Below, one piece after another: positions 43,798 to 53,244 of a stretch of 64,000 nucleotides of DNA. Position numbers and translations under genes: made by a program. This DNA is from Lysinibacillus pinottii (GTDB taxonomy: Bacteria > Bacillota > Bacilli > Bacillales_A > Planococcaceae), in NCBI RefSeq assembly GCF_024753545.1, contig NZ_JANTOO010000015.1, positions 62,001 to 126,000 on the forward strand, in the 5' to 3' direction. Below the pieces are notes generated by a model. The model was given only the letters and a program-made list of their open reading frames with translations. It made no database searches and was not told the origin of the DNA. Position 1 is the first letter of the stretch; each line of letters opens with the position of its first letter.

Positions 43798-44346
43798 ATG
43801 GCATTACCGGTAGAAGGAGAAACGATACAAATACATAGCTATAAGCACAATGGCCGCATCCACCGTGTTTGGCAAGAAACGATGGTTTTAAAAGGAACGA
43901 AAAATATTGTGATTGGTGCGAATGAACGGACACTTGTGACAGAATCCGATGGTCGTACATGGCTAACGAGAGAGCCTTCTATTTGCTATTTCCATGCGGA
44001 ACACTGGTTTAACATCATCTGTATGCTACGTGAAGACGGTGTGTATTATTATTGCAATCTAAGCTCACCATTTGTGTTCGATAATAATGCCATTAAATAT
44101 ATCGACTATGATCTAGACATTAAAGTTTTTCCTGACATGTCTTATACGCTCTTAGATGAGGATGAATATGAGCTTCATCGTAAGGAAATGTCTTATCCTG
44201 ATGTGATTGATAAAATTTTAAAGCGCAATGTCGATAAGCTAATAAGCTGGATTCAACAAAAAAGAGGACCTTTTGCACCCGATTTCATCGACGTCTGGAC
44301 AAATCGTTATAAGTTCCAGCTAGATATGCAGTCAGATGATTGTTAG
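43798..44346 (+). CDS. ntdP: Nucleoside tri/diphosphate phosphatase NtdP (YgaC, DUF402)
   Basis: 182 residues from the ATG at 43798 with AAAGGTGGG upstream. Very close to B. subtilis YgaC in remembered blocks: GETIQIHSYKHNGRIHRVW, VTESDGRTWLTREP, YYYCNLSSPF, YIDYDLDIKVFPD and GPFAPDFIDVW. DUF402 fold with Asp/Glu metal ligands; hydrolyses nucleoside tri- and diphosphates. Syntenic with sspE and ygaD. Confidence 0.93.
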   Translation: MALPVEGETIQIHSYKHNGRIHRVWQETMVLKGTKNIVIGANERTLVTESDGRTWLTREPSICYFHAEHWFNIICMLREDGVYYYCNLSSPFVFDNNAIKYIDYDLDIKVFPDMSYTLLDEDEYELHRKEMSYPDVIDKILKRNVDKLISWIQQKRGPFAPDFIDVWTNRYKFQLDMQSDDC

Positions 44347-44348
44347 TG

Positions 44349-44376
44349 ACACCTATTAGTTAACTAATAGGTGTTT
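44349..44376 (+). terminator. Terminator after ntdP
   Basis: ACACCTATTAG and CTAATAGGTGT form a perfect 11-bp stem around TTAA, followed by TTTT. Confidence 0.85.
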
Positions 44377-44529
44377 TATATTGCCTCTTGTAGCCATTTC
44401 TAGGAAAGGCATATGCAAAATAGTTAGCGGTAAAGTCATCATAACTGTATTTTAGTCAAAATATTGCTATAATACATAGGGCATTCATCATTGGATGCCT
44501 GTTTCTTTTTGTAAGGATGTGATGAAAAT

Positions 44530-46275
44530 TTGGGAAGCATCAAGCGGTATATGCGCTTTGTAAAACCTTATTCTTGGGAGATCGTTTTAACGATTGTTAT
44601 CGGTATAGTTAAATTTGCTATTCCTTTATTTATTCCATTACTCATTAAAATTGTGTTGGATGATATTATTGCTGCGGACGACTTAACAGATGGAGAAAAA
44701 ACAAAAGAGCTATTATATTGGCTGGGAGGAACGATTATTGTGTTCTTTATTATTCGTCCACCCATCGAATACTACCGTCAATATTTTGCACAACATGTTA
44801 GTAATAAGGTGCTGTTTGATATTCGGAAAGAAATCTACGCACATTTACAACGATTAAGCTTAAAATATTATGCCAATACACGTGCCGGTGATGTTATTTC
44901 AAGGGTCATCAACGATGTTGAGCAAACGAAGAACTTTGTAATGACGGGTTTAATGAATGTGTGGCTAGACCTTGCAACCATTGTCATTGCAGTCATTATT
45001 ATGCTAACAATGGATATTAAGCTAACATTAGTGGCCTTATTAGCGTTCCCATTTTATGCATTGAGTGTGAAGTACTTTTTTGGAAAACTGAGAGATTTGA
45101 CACGTAAACGTTCACAAGCACTTGCAGGTGTGCAAAGCTATTTACATGAACGAGTAGCTGGTATGAGTATTGTTAAAAGCTTTACATTAGAAAAACATGA
45201 ACAAACACTATTTGATCAAGCAAATGGTGAATTTTTAGAGAAGGCCCTTGATCAAACAAAGTGGAATGCTAAATCCTTTGCTGTGGTAAATACCATTACA
45301 GATGTAGCGCCTTTACTTGTTATTGCTTATGCAGGTTATCAAGTCATAAATGGTACATTATCTGTTGGAACAATGGTTGCCTTTATCGCGTATATTGAAC
45401 GATTGTATGGCCCACTTCGCCGCCTTGTTAGTTCTTCAACAACGTTGACACAATCCATTGCATCAATGGATCGAATGTTTGATTTAATGGATGAACCGTA
45501 TGAAGTGAAAAATAAAGTGGGTGCGCGAGAATTACCAGCCGCGACAGGAGAAGTTCGTTTTGATAATGTTTCTTTCCAATATGAAAAAGATGGGGTATCT
45601 ATTTTAAAAAATATTAATTTTACTATTAATCCTGGTGAGACTGTCGCCTTCGTCGGCATGAGTGGTGGTGGTAAATCCACAATTATTAGCTTAATACCTC
45701 GGTTTTATGATGCAACGGATGGTTTCGTAACAATTGATGGACAGGATGTAAGAGATGTCACATTGCACTCACTACGTTCTCAAATTGGAATTGTCCTACA
45801 AGATAATATACTCTTCAGTGACTCTGTTAAAGAAAATATTTTAATGGGAAAACCTGATGCGACAGATGAGCAAGTGATTGAGGCTGCCAAAGCAGCAAAT
45901 GCTCATGATTTTATTATGACTCTGCCAAATGGATATGACACTAAAGTAGGTGAACGTGGAGTAAAACTATCAGGTGGGCAAAAACAACGAGTTGCCATTG
46001 CTCGAGTATTTTTAAAAAATCCTCCGATTTTAATCCTTGACGAAGCAACTTCAGCGCTGGATTTAGAGAGTGAAGCATTGATTCAGGAGTCATTAGAGGA
46101 GCTGGCTCATGAACGAACAACCATAATTATTGCTCATCGTCTTTCGACTATCACACATGCTGACAAGATTTTTGTTATAGACCATGGTCAATTAATCGAA
46201 AGCGGTACTCATGAGCAATTAATGATGGAACAAGGGACATATTATGATTTATTCCAAGTGCAACATTTGGAGTAA
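44530..46275 (+). CDS. ygaD: ABC transporter ATPase/permease (YgaD)
   Basis: 581 residues, TTG start with AAGGATGTG upstream; very like B. subtilis YgaD from its first residues (MGSIKRYM-FVKPY). Six-helix exporter domain (about 1-310) fused to a nucleotide-binding domain: Walker A GMSGGGKST, signature KLSGGQKQRVAIARV, Walker B LILDEATSALD, H-loop IIAHRLST. It works as a homodimeric exporter, probably of lipids or drugs; substrate unknown. In B. subtilis the next genes are gsaB and ygaE; here 16 kb of other genes intervenes. Confidence 0.93.
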   Translation: MGSIKRYMRFVKPYSWEIVLTIVIGIVKFAIPLFIPLLIKIVLDDIIAADDLTDGEKTKELLYWLGGTIIVFFIIRPPIEYYRQYFAQHVSNKVLFDIRKEIYAHLQRLSLKYYANTRAGDVISRVINDVEQTKNFVMTGLMNVWLDLATIVIAVIIMLTMDIKLTLVALLAFPFYALSVKYFFGKLRDLTRKRSQALAGVQSYLHERVAGMSIVKSFTLEKHEQTLFDQANGEFLEKALDQTKWNAKSFAVVNTITDVAPLLVIAYAGYQVINGTLSVGTMVAFIAYIERLYGPLRRLVSSSTTLTQSIASMDRMFDLMDEPYEVKNKVGARELPAATGEVRFDNVSFQYEKDGVSILKNINFTINPGETVAFVGMSGGGKSTIISLIPRFYDATDGFVTIDGQDVRDVTLHSLRSQIGIVLQDNILFSDSVKENILMGKPDATDEQVIEAAKAANAHDFIMTLPNGYDTKVGERGVKLSGGQKQRVAIARVFLKNPPILILDEATSALDLESEALIQESLEELAHERTTIIIAHRLSTITHADKIFVIDHGQLIESGTHEQLMMEQGTYYDLFQVQHLE

Positions 46276-46320
46276 TAATGAAATTATACGAAAATCAACA
46301 AATGTGAAATTTTTAAAAAA

Positions 46321-46360
46321 AGTCTTTCATTTATTTTTAAATGGAAGGCTATTTTTTTTT
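46321..46360 (+). terminator. Terminator after ygaD
   Basis: AGTCTTTCATTT (46321-46332) pairs with AAATGGAAGGCT (46339-46350) including G-T pairs, then nine T. The rest of the gap to 46574 is AT-rich and presumably holds the ABC importer promoter. Confidence 0.75.
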
Positions 46361-46574
46361 GATAAATGTAAAAAATTATCTCTTTATAAGATTTAATTAT
46401 TATTAAAGACGATTATTGTAGAAATTCTATGTAATTTGCAGAATATTAATGATTGAAAGAGTGATGTTTTTTAGTTAGAATTATCTGAAAATAGGGAATT
46501 TAACAAAAGTTATAGTATTCTGTTAATATAATTTATACAATTAAGTAAAATATAGGTAGGGTGGGACGTTGCGC

Positions 46575-47588
46575 ATGAGGAAAAAGCTACTAGAAATAAA
46601 AGGTTTAAAAACAACCTTTTTCACAGATAATGGACAAATTCCTGCTGTAGATGATATCGATTTTTCTGTCCAAGAAGGAGAAATATTAGGGATTGTCGGT
46701 GAATCGGGAAGTGGTAAAAGTGTTACGTCACTGTCCATCATGGGATTAATTCCATCACCCCCTGGCAAAATAACCGGTGGTGAAATATTGCTAGATGGTA
46801 AAAATCTAGTGAATTATACAGAAAAACAAATGCAGAAAATTCGTGGAAAAGACATAGCTATGATTTTTCAGGAGCCTATGACTTCACTAAATCCCTTGTT
46901 TACAATTGGTGATCAATTAAAGGAGGCCATTTTAATACATAATCCAAAATGGTCGAGAAAGAAAGCGTTTGCCAGAGCAGTTGAAATTGTGAAACTTGTA
47001 GGTTTACCACGTGCTGAAGAATTACTAAAGGATTACCCGCATCAGCTATCGGGAGGGATGCGTCAACGGGTCATGATTGCAATGGCACTTGTCTGTGATC
47101 CACAGGTTTTAATTGCGGACGAACCGACAACTGCTTTAGACGTTACGATTCAAGCTCAAATTTTACAACTTATGAAAGATTTAAATAAACGATTGAATAC
47201 AGCAGTACTATTAATTACACATGATTTAGGCGTTGTAGCAGAAACCTGTGAGCGTGTGATTGTCATGTATGCTGGACAAGTTGTAGAGGAGGCACCGATT
47301 CAAGAAATATTCGCTAATCCGAAGCATCCTTATACACAAGGTCTTATTCAATCAGTGCCTGATATGCGATTTAAAAAGGAGAATTTATATTCAATCCCTG
47401 GAAGTGTACCAAAACCAGGGAGTATTCAAGTAGGGTGTCGTTTTGCGGCACGCTGTGAATACGCAATGGAACGTTGTTTACAGGAAACACCACCTTTATT
47501 TGAGGCAGCAGAGCAGCATAAATCGAGATGTTTTTTACTAGAGAAGCAGGAGGTGGAGCAACGTGTCGAAAGTGTTATTAAAGGTTGA
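46575..47588 (+). CDS. Oligopeptide/dipeptide ABC transporter ATPase (OppD/DppD type)
   Basis: 337 residues from the ATG at 46575 (GGGTGGG 9 bases upstream). Walker A GESGSGKSV, Q-loop FQEPMTSLNPL, signature QLSGGMRQRVMIAMAL, Walker B LIADEPTTALD, and the C-terminal FeS/cysteine-type tail CRFAARCEYAMERC found in Opp/Dpp ATPases. First gene of a five-gene importer and overlaps the next ATPase gene by 26 bases. Confidence 0.93.
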   Translation: MRKKLLEIKGLKTTFFTDNGQIPAVDDIDFSVQEGEILGIVGESGSGKSVTSLSIMGLIPSPPGKITGGEILLDGKNLVNYTEKQMQKIRGKDIAMIFQEPMTSLNPLFTIGDQLKEAILIHNPKWSRKKAFARAVEIVKLVGLPRAEELLKDYPHQLSGGMRQRVMIAMALVCDPQVLIADEPTTALDVTIQAQILQLMKDLNKRLNTAVLLITHDLGVVAETCERVIVMYAGQVVEEAPIQEIFANPKHPYTQGLIQSVPDMRFKKENLYSIPGSVPKPGSIQVGCRFAARCEYAMERCLQETPPLFEAAEQHKSRCFLLEKQEVEQRVESVIKG

Positions 47589-48543
47589 TGGCTTAAAGAA
47601 ATATTTCCCCATACGCAAAGGGGTTCTAAATACACAAACCGGGGATGTAAAAGCAGTGGATGATGTTTCATTTGAGGTTTTTGAAGGTGAAACATTGGGG
47701 ATTGTTGGTGAGTCGGGCTGTGGTAAATCAACAACAGGTCGTTTACTCATGCGATTACTAGAGCCTACTGAAGGAAACATTGAATTCGCAGGTAAAATGA
47801 TTTCTGAATTATCCAATAATGAAATGAGGAAGGCACGTAGAGATATTCAAATGATTTTTCAGGACCCGTATGCCTCTCTAAATCCAAGACATAACATTGG
47901 CAAAATTTTAGAAGAGCCTCTTATCGTTCACGGAATAGGTAGTGCCAAGGAGCGGAAGCAAAAGGTATTGGAGCTGCTTGAGATTGTTGGATTGAATGAA
48001 TATCATGTCAAACGTTACCCACATCAGTTTAGTGGTGGTCAAAGGCAACGAATCGGTATCGCACGTGCTTTAATGACCAATCCTCGTTTGATCATTGCGG
48101 ATGAACCAGTATCGGCATTGGATGTGTCTATACAGGCACAAGTGTTAAATCTATTGCAAAAGCTGCAAAAGGATTTAAAGCTAACCTATATATTTATTTC
48201 TCATGATTTAGGGGTTGTGCGCCATATTAGCAATCGTGTTGGCGTCATGTATTTAGGCAAATTAGTAGAGTTGACTGCGAGTGAAGGCTTATATGCTGAA
48301 CCGCTTCATCCATATACACAGGCACTCTTATCTTCGGTCCCAGTGCCAGATCCAACGTTTGAACGTGAACAAATCATTATTACTGGGGATATTCCGAGTG
48401 CATCCAATCCGCCAAGTGGCTGTACATTCCATACGAGATGTCCTTTTAAAATGGAACAATGCTCACAGGTAGTACCTAGCATGCAAGAAGTGAAAACAGG
48501 TCATTATGTTGCGTGTCATCTATATGAGGCACTTCAACATTAA
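47563..48543 (+). CDS. Oligopeptide/dipeptide ABC transporter ATPase (OppF/DppF type)
   Basis: 326 residues, GTG start with GGAGGTGGA inside the end of the previous gene. Walker A GESGCGKST, FQDPYASLNPRH, signature QFSGGQRQRIGIARAL, Walker B IIADEPVSALD, and C-terminal TFHTRCPFKMEQC. It pairs with the upstream ATPase to drive uptake. Substrate-binding protein and permeases follow on the same strand. Confidence 0.93.
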   Translation: MSKVLLKVDGLKKYFPIRKGVLNTQTGDVKAVDDVSFEVFEGETLGIVGESGCGKSTTGRLLMRLLEPTEGNIEFAGKMISELSNNEMRKARRDIQMIFQDPYASLNPRHNIGKILEEPLIVHGIGSAKERKQKVLELLEIVGLNEYHVKRYPHQFSGGQRQRIGIARALMTNPRLIIADEPVSALDVSIQAQVLNLLQKLQKDLKLTYIFISHDLGVVRHISNRVGVMYLGKLVELTASEGLYAEPLHPYTQALLSSVPVPDPTFEREQIIITGDIPSASNPPSGCTFHTRCPFKMEQCSQVVPSMQEVKTGHYVACHLYEALQH

Positions 48544-48574
48544 ATGATATAAAAACCACATAGGGGGAAATTGA

Positions 48575-50191
48575 ATGAAGAAAAAGAAGCTTTGGACTTT
48601 AGGAGTAATGCTGCTCCTTATTCTCTCGACGATCTTAGCAGCTTGTGGCGGCTCTGATACAAAGGATACGGGTAGTAAAGATACTTCAACTGGTGGCGAT
48701 ACAGCTAGCAGTGGAGAACCGAAAATTTTAGTGTATGGTCGTGGAGGAGATTCTGTAGCACTAGACCCTGCTGTTGTAACAGACGGTGAATCCTTTACGG
48801 TTACAGCTAATATTTATGAAACATTGGTGAATTTTGGTGAACAAGATGTAACGATTCAGCCAGGTTTAGCAAAATCATGGGAGGCATCAGAGGATGGTTT
48901 AACGTATACTTTCCAGCTACAAGAAGGTGTGAAATTCCATGATGGCACAGATTTCAATGCTGAGGCAGTTGTTAAGAATATTGAACGTTGGAAATCAGGT
49001 GCTGATAAACACCCTTATTTTAGTTCGCAATTTCTCGTTGGTGACAAACAAGTAATTGAGTCAGTAAATGCAGAGGGTGACTATACAGTTGTCTTTAAGC
49101 TAAGCCAACCACAAGCACCGTTCCTGAAAAACTTAGCAATGTCTCCATTTGCGATTGCTTCACCCACTGCATTTGAAGCAGATGAAGAGGGATTGTCAGC
49201 AAATCCTGTAGGTACTGGCCCTTTCAAATTTGTCAGCTGGGTACGTAATGATTCAATCACAATTGAGAAAAATCCTGATTACTATATTGATGGCTATCCT
49301 AAATTAGATAAAGTAATTTATCGTTCTATTCCAGAGAACTCTGCACGCTTAAATGATTTATTAGCAGGCAATATTGATGTAGCTGATGGCATTAGTCCAT
49401 CCGATAAAGGAACAATTGAGGGGGATGCTAATTTACAATTAATTGAGCGTCCATCTATGAACGTTGGCTATCTAGGGTTAACAGTGACACGCCCTCCATT
49501 TGATAATGTAAAAGTGCGTCAGGCAGTTAACTATGCAATTGATAAGCAAGCATTAGTGGATGCATTTTATGAAGGGCTAGCAGAGCCAGCGAAAAACCCA
49601 ATGCCACCAGTAATTTCTGGCTATAATGATGAAGTTGCAGGCTATACGTATGATCCGGAAAAGGCGAAAGCATTACTTGCTGAAGCAGGTTACGATGGCA
49701 AGGAAATTGAGCTTTGGGCAATGCCAGTACCACGTCCATACATGCCTGACGGTCAAAAAGTGGCAGAAGCGATTCAAAAGAACCTAGAGGATGTAGGCAT
49801 TAAATCTAAAATTGTGTCATTTGAATGGGCTACTTATCTAGAGAAAGCACAAAATGGTGAGGCGGATGCATTCTTACTTGGCTGGACAGGTGATAATGGG
49901 GATGCGGATAACTTCTTATATACTTTATTAGATGGAGATAATATAGGCTCGAACAACTATACATTCTATGATAATCAAGAATTACACAAGTTGTTAACAG
50001 CCGCTCAAACTGAAGTCGATGAGGACAAGCGTAATGAGCTTTATAAGCAAGCTCAAGTCATTATTTCTGAGGATGCACCATGGGTTCCGCTTGCTCACTC
50101 TACTCCAATTTTAGCTGCTAACAAGAAAGTTACAAATTATATTGCGCATCCTACTGGCTCTGACCGTTTAGGTGCGGTAGATATTCAATAG
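48575..50191 (+). CDS. Peptide/nickel-type ABC transporter substrate-binding lipoprotein
   Basis: 538 residues, TAGGGGGAA upstream. Lipobox LAAC with Cys24, then a Gly/Ser/Thr-rich linker (about 25-48). SBP_bac_5 features: GDSVALDPAVVTDGES, KSWEASEDGLTYTFQLQEGV-like core, KFHDGTDFNAEAV, NPVGTGPFKF, and VRQAVNYAIDKQALV. The domain set is that of DppA-like binders. The ligand (dipeptide, oligopeptide or other) cannot be read. A hairpin follows, which would leave this gene more abundant than the permeases. Confidence 0.92.
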   Translation: MKKKKLWTLGVMLLLILSTILAACGGSDTKDTGSKDTSTGGDTASSGEPKILVYGRGGDSVALDPAVVTDGESFTVTANIYETLVNFGEQDVTIQPGLAKSWEASEDGLTYTFQLQEGVKFHDGTDFNAEAVVKNIERWKSGADKHPYFSSQFLVGDKQVIESVNAEGDYTVVFKLSQPQAPFLKNLAMSPFAIASPTAFEADEEGLSANPVGTGPFKFVSWVRNDSITIEKNPDYYIDGYPKLDKVIYRSIPENSARLNDLLAGNIDVADGISPSDKGTIEGDANLQLIERPSMNVGYLGLTVTRPPFDNVKVRQAVNYAIDKQALVDAFYEGLAEPAKNPMPPVISGYNDEVAGYTYDPEKAKALLAEAGYDGKEIELWAMPVPRPYMPDGQKVAEAIQKNLEDVGIKSKIVSFEWATYLEKAQNGEADAFLLGWTGDNGDADNFLYTLLDGDNIGSNNYTFYDNQELHKLLTAAQTEVDEDKRNELYKQAQVIISEDAPWVPLAHSTPILAANKKVTNYIAHPTGSDRLGAVDIQ

Positions 50192-50221
50192 TCATTTTAT
50201 GAGTTGAATAAAAGAATTAGT

Positions 50222-50274
50222 GAATCTGCTTGCTTTTCTGCGGGTAAGCCGTGGAATTCTAGCAGATTCTTTTC
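50222..50274 (+). terminator. Hairpin/partial terminator between binding protein and permease
   Basis: GAATCTGCT (50222-50230) pairs perfectly with AGCAGATTC (50261-50269), then TTTTC. It is probably a processing or attenuating stem inside the operon. Similar in sequence to the hairpin at 9912-10005. Confidence 0.6.
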
Positions 50275-50416
50275 TAGTATAAGAAAACCATATCATTTTC
50301 TCCTGTATGAAAGATCACTCATCTAAACATTCAAAACCGTTTGGTGAAGGCTCAACCTTTCAACAGTATATAAAGACTTCAAAGTAGATTATGAAAATCA
50401 TAGAGAGGTGATGAAC

Positions 50417-51421
50417 ATGCTTCACTATATGGGGAGACGTTTATTTCAACTAATCCCAGTTTTGCTTGGAATGACTTTTATTGTCTTTATGTTAATACGA
50501 GCAATACCTGGTAATCCCGCTCAAGTTATTTTGGGACAACAGGCGACAAAAGAGGCAGTCGAGGCATTAAACGCAAGTTTAGGATTAGACAAACCCTGGT
50601 ATACACAATATTTTAGTTATTTGGCAGGCATTTTTCAGGGAGATTTAGGGGTTTCCTTACGTACAAAATTACCTGTATCAGATGAAATTTTTCCATACTT
50701 AGCTGCAACAGCTGAGCTCGCCTTTTTTGCGATGATTATTGCGATAGTTATCGGTGTGAATGCTGGTATTATTTCTGCTTGGTTTCAAAATTCTTGGTTT
50801 GATTATACAGCGATGATTGTTGCATTAATCGGTGTTTCTGTACCGGTGTTCTGGCTTGGGTTGATGGAGCAATGGACATTTAGTAGTAAGCTTGGTTGGT
50901 TGCCTACCTCTGGCCGAGAAGATGTCCGAAATCCTATAACCGCCATAACCCATTTTTATTTATTGGATACGCTCATTCAAGGTCGCTTCGATCAATTCGT
51001 CGAAGTCTTAAAGCGACTCATATTACCAGGTGTCGCACTGGCAACTATTCCGATGGCTATCATTGCAAGAATTACAAGATCTTCTATGCTAGAGGTTATG
51101 CGCTCAGATTATGTTCGCACTGCAAGAGCAAAAGGCCAAAAAATGTTTATTGTGGTTTATAAGCATGCTTTAAAGAATGCCGTTATTCCTGTGTTAACAG
51201 TAATTGGTTTACAAACAGGATTACTGCTTGGTGGGGCCATTTTAACAGAGACTATTTTTAGTTGGCCAGGAATTGGTCGCTATATTTATGATGCGATTGG
51301 CTTCAGGGATTATCCTGTGATTCAATCAGGAATTTTAATCGTTGCATTTATTTTCATCATGATTAACTTAATCGTGGATTTACTGTATACAGTTGTCGAT
51401 CCGCGTATTAAATACAAGTAG
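50417..51421 (+). CDS. ABC transporter permease (DppB/OppB type)
   Basis: 335 residues from the ATG at 50417 (AGAGGTG upstream); GTG/ATG at 50408/50411 are alternatives. Six helices. The N-terminal block MGRRLFQLIPVLLGMTFIVF, the IRAIPGNPA motif, and the EAA loop RSDYVRTARAKGQK...HALKNAVIPVL are typical of OppB-family permeases. It forms the channel with the next gene product. Confidence 0.92.
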   Translation: MLHYMGRRLFQLIPVLLGMTFIVFMLIRAIPGNPAQVILGQQATKEAVEALNASLGLDKPWYTQYFSYLAGIFQGDLGVSLRTKLPVSDEIFPYLAATAELAFFAMIIAIVIGVNAGIISAWFQNSWFDYTAMIVALIGVSVPVFWLGLMEQWTFSSKLGWLPTSGREDVRNPITAITHFYLLDTLIQGRFDQFVEVLKRLILPGVALATIPMAIIARITRSSMLEVMRSDYVRTARAKGQKMFIVVYKHALKNAVIPVLTVIGLQTGLLLGGAILTETIFSWPGIGRYIYDAIGFRDYPVIQSGILIVAFIFIMINLIVDLLYTVVDPRIKYK

Positions 51422-51433
51422 AAGGGAGTTGCA

Positions 51434-52330
51434 ATGATGACTGGAGCAATCGATATAAAAAAAGAAGCAGCACCAGTGCGAGAAAGGGCAGTAGGTCCAT
51501 GGCTCGAAGGCTGGCGTAGCTTTAAAAAGAGCAAAGTTTCACTCGTAGGAGCAGGAATCGTTATATTCTTCGTTTTACTGGCTGTCATTGGTCCTTTCAT
51601 TGCACCACAGGGCATCAATGAACAAGATTTAACGAAGCGTTTACTGGCACCATCCGCTGATCATTGGTTTGGAACGGATGATTTTGGACGGGATATCTTT
51701 TCGAGAATCATACATGGTGCAAGGATTTCACTATGGGTAGGCTTTTTTTCCGTTATTTTATCCGTTATAATTGGTAGTTTACTTGGCATTATCGCAGGCT
51801 ATTATGGGAAATGGATTGATACGATTATTTCACGTATTTTTGATATTATGCTAGCTTTCCCTAGTATGCTGCTGGCGATTGCGGTCGTATCAGTGCTAGG
51901 TCCATCTTTACAAAATGCATTAATTGCCATTGCTATTATTAACATACCGAACTTTGGGCGCTTAATCCGCTCTAAAGTATTAAGTGTTAAAGAAGAAGAA
52001 TATATTGTAGCGGCAAAGGCTATTGGCATGCGTGATTCACGAATTCTGTTTTCTCACATTTTGCCAAATTCTATCACTCCGATTATTGTACAGGGGACGC
52101 TAGCTATTGCAACTGCCATTATTGAAGCGGCGGCATTAGGTTTCCTTGGTCTAGGCGCGCAAGCACCAGCACCTGAATGGGGAAAAATGCTTGCGGATGC
52201 TAGGAAGTTTTTATTAAACGCACCATGGACAATGATTTTTCCAGGGTTAGCGATTATGTTAACGGTTCTTGGCTTTAACTTAATGGGTGATGGTTTACGT
52301 GATGCACTAGATCCGAAAATGAAAAATTAG
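51434..52330 (+). CDS. ABC transporter permease (DppC/OppC type)
   Basis: 298 residues, AAGGGAG upstream, 12 bases after the previous permease. N-terminal OppC_N helix (SKVSLVGAGIVIFFVLLAV), HWFGTDDFGRDIFSRIIHGA, and the EAA loop EEEYIVAAKAIGMRDSRILF. C-terminal NLMGDGLRDALDPK is typical. Last gene of the importer; a terminator follows. Confidence 0.92.
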   Translation: MMTGAIDIKKEAAPVRERAVGPWLEGWRSFKKSKVSLVGAGIVIFFVLLAVIGPFIAPQGINEQDLTKRLLAPSADHWFGTDDFGRDIFSRIIHGARISLWVGFFSVILSVIIGSLLGIIAGYYGKWIDTIISRIFDIMLAFPSMLLAIAVVSVLGPSLQNALIAIAIINIPNFGRLIRSKVLSVKEEEYIVAAKAIGMRDSRILFSHILPNSITPIIVQGTLAIATAIIEAAALGFLGLGAQAPAPEWGKMLADARKFLLNAPWTMIFPGLAIMLTVLGFNLMGDGLRDALDPKMKN

Positions 52331-52345
52331 TAATTAGATTCATGA

Positions 52346-52373
52346 GCCTTCTACAAGTTAGAAGGTTTTTTTC
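52346..52373 (+). terminator. Terminator after ABC importer operon
   Basis: CCTTCTA (52347-52353) pairs with TAGAAGG (52359-52365), followed by seven T. Confidence 0.85.
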
Positions 52374-52594
52374 GGCTCTTTCGAAAAGGAACTCTTTTAC
52401 AGGTGAAGCGTCCTTTATAGAAATATTCCTATAACAATAAATAAAAAAAGAGAACCTTTCGGAGCCATTTATTGAATTTTTTGTCACGTTATTTTAGACT
52501 GAAAGTATGGTTAATAAAGGCCATCTTACTGGGTAGATGATGACTTTACATATAATCTTTTAATTAGAATACATATTTTAGGAGGGTGATCAAA

Positions 52595-53212
52595 TTGGCA
52601 ATTAATTTACAAAAAGGACAACGTGTTGATTTAACAAAAGGGAACGCAGGATTAAACAAGATTAAAGTAGGTTTAGGATGGGACCCTGTCGGCCAAGAAA
52701 AAAGTGGTGGCTTCCTTGGCGGTTTATTTTCTAGTAGAAATAGTGGCAGTGGTAGAAGCGTTGACTGTGACGCCTCTGTATTAATGCTGCAAGACGATAA
52801 AGTTTTAGCTGGGGACGATGTCATTTACTTTGGCAAATTAACAAGTAACTGTGGCTCTGTTCGACATTCAGGTGATAACTTAACGGGAGATGGCGATGGG
52901 GATGATGAAGTAATCACAATTGAGCTATCGTCTGTTCCGACACAATTTAATAAGCTAGTGTTTGTCGTAAACATCTATGATGCGGCAGGCAGAAACCAAC
53001 ACTTTGGTATGATTCGAAATGCATATATCCGTGTGTATGATGACAGGACAGGAAGCGAACTAATTCGCTATAATTTAAGTGATGATTATTCGAATTTAAC
53101 GACGTTAATCTGTGGTGAAATTTACCGCCATCAAACTGAATGGAAATTCGCAGCAGTTGGTTCAGGAACGAACGATCTCAAACTTGGCGACGTTGTTCGA
53201 AGATATCAATAA
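52595..53212 (+). CDS. TerD family protein, first copy (variant)
   Basis: 205 residues from the TTG at 52595 with GGAGGGTG 6 bases upstream, giving the family start MAINLQKGQRVDLTKGN. Compared with the two following copies it carries an insertion SGGFLGGLFSSRNSGSG (about residues 42-58), and FDLDSSVFLL is replaced by VDCDASVLML. The calcium-site segment HSGDNLTGDGDGDDEV is intact. TerD proteins bind Ca and are part of tellurite/stress (Ter) systems. It heads the terD trio, 32 bases from the next. Confidence 0.9.
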   Translation: MAINLQKGQRVDLTKGNAGLNKIKVGLGWDPVGQEKSGGFLGGLFSSRNSGSGRSVDCDASVLMLQDDKVLAGDDVIYFGKLTSNCGSVRHSGDNLTGDGDGDDEVITIELSSVPTQFNKLVFVVNIYDAAGRNQHFGMIRNAYIRVYDDRTGSELIRYNLSDDYSNLTTLICGEIYRHQTEWKFAAVGSGTNDLKLGDVVRRYQ

Positions 53213-53244
53213 AATAAAACGACTATTTAGGAGGAAGAAAAAGC

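Noticed and set aside
46601..47816. Minus-strand frames over the two importer ATPase genes
   Set aside because: They mirror the conserved Walker and signature regions on the opposite strand and have no start signals.
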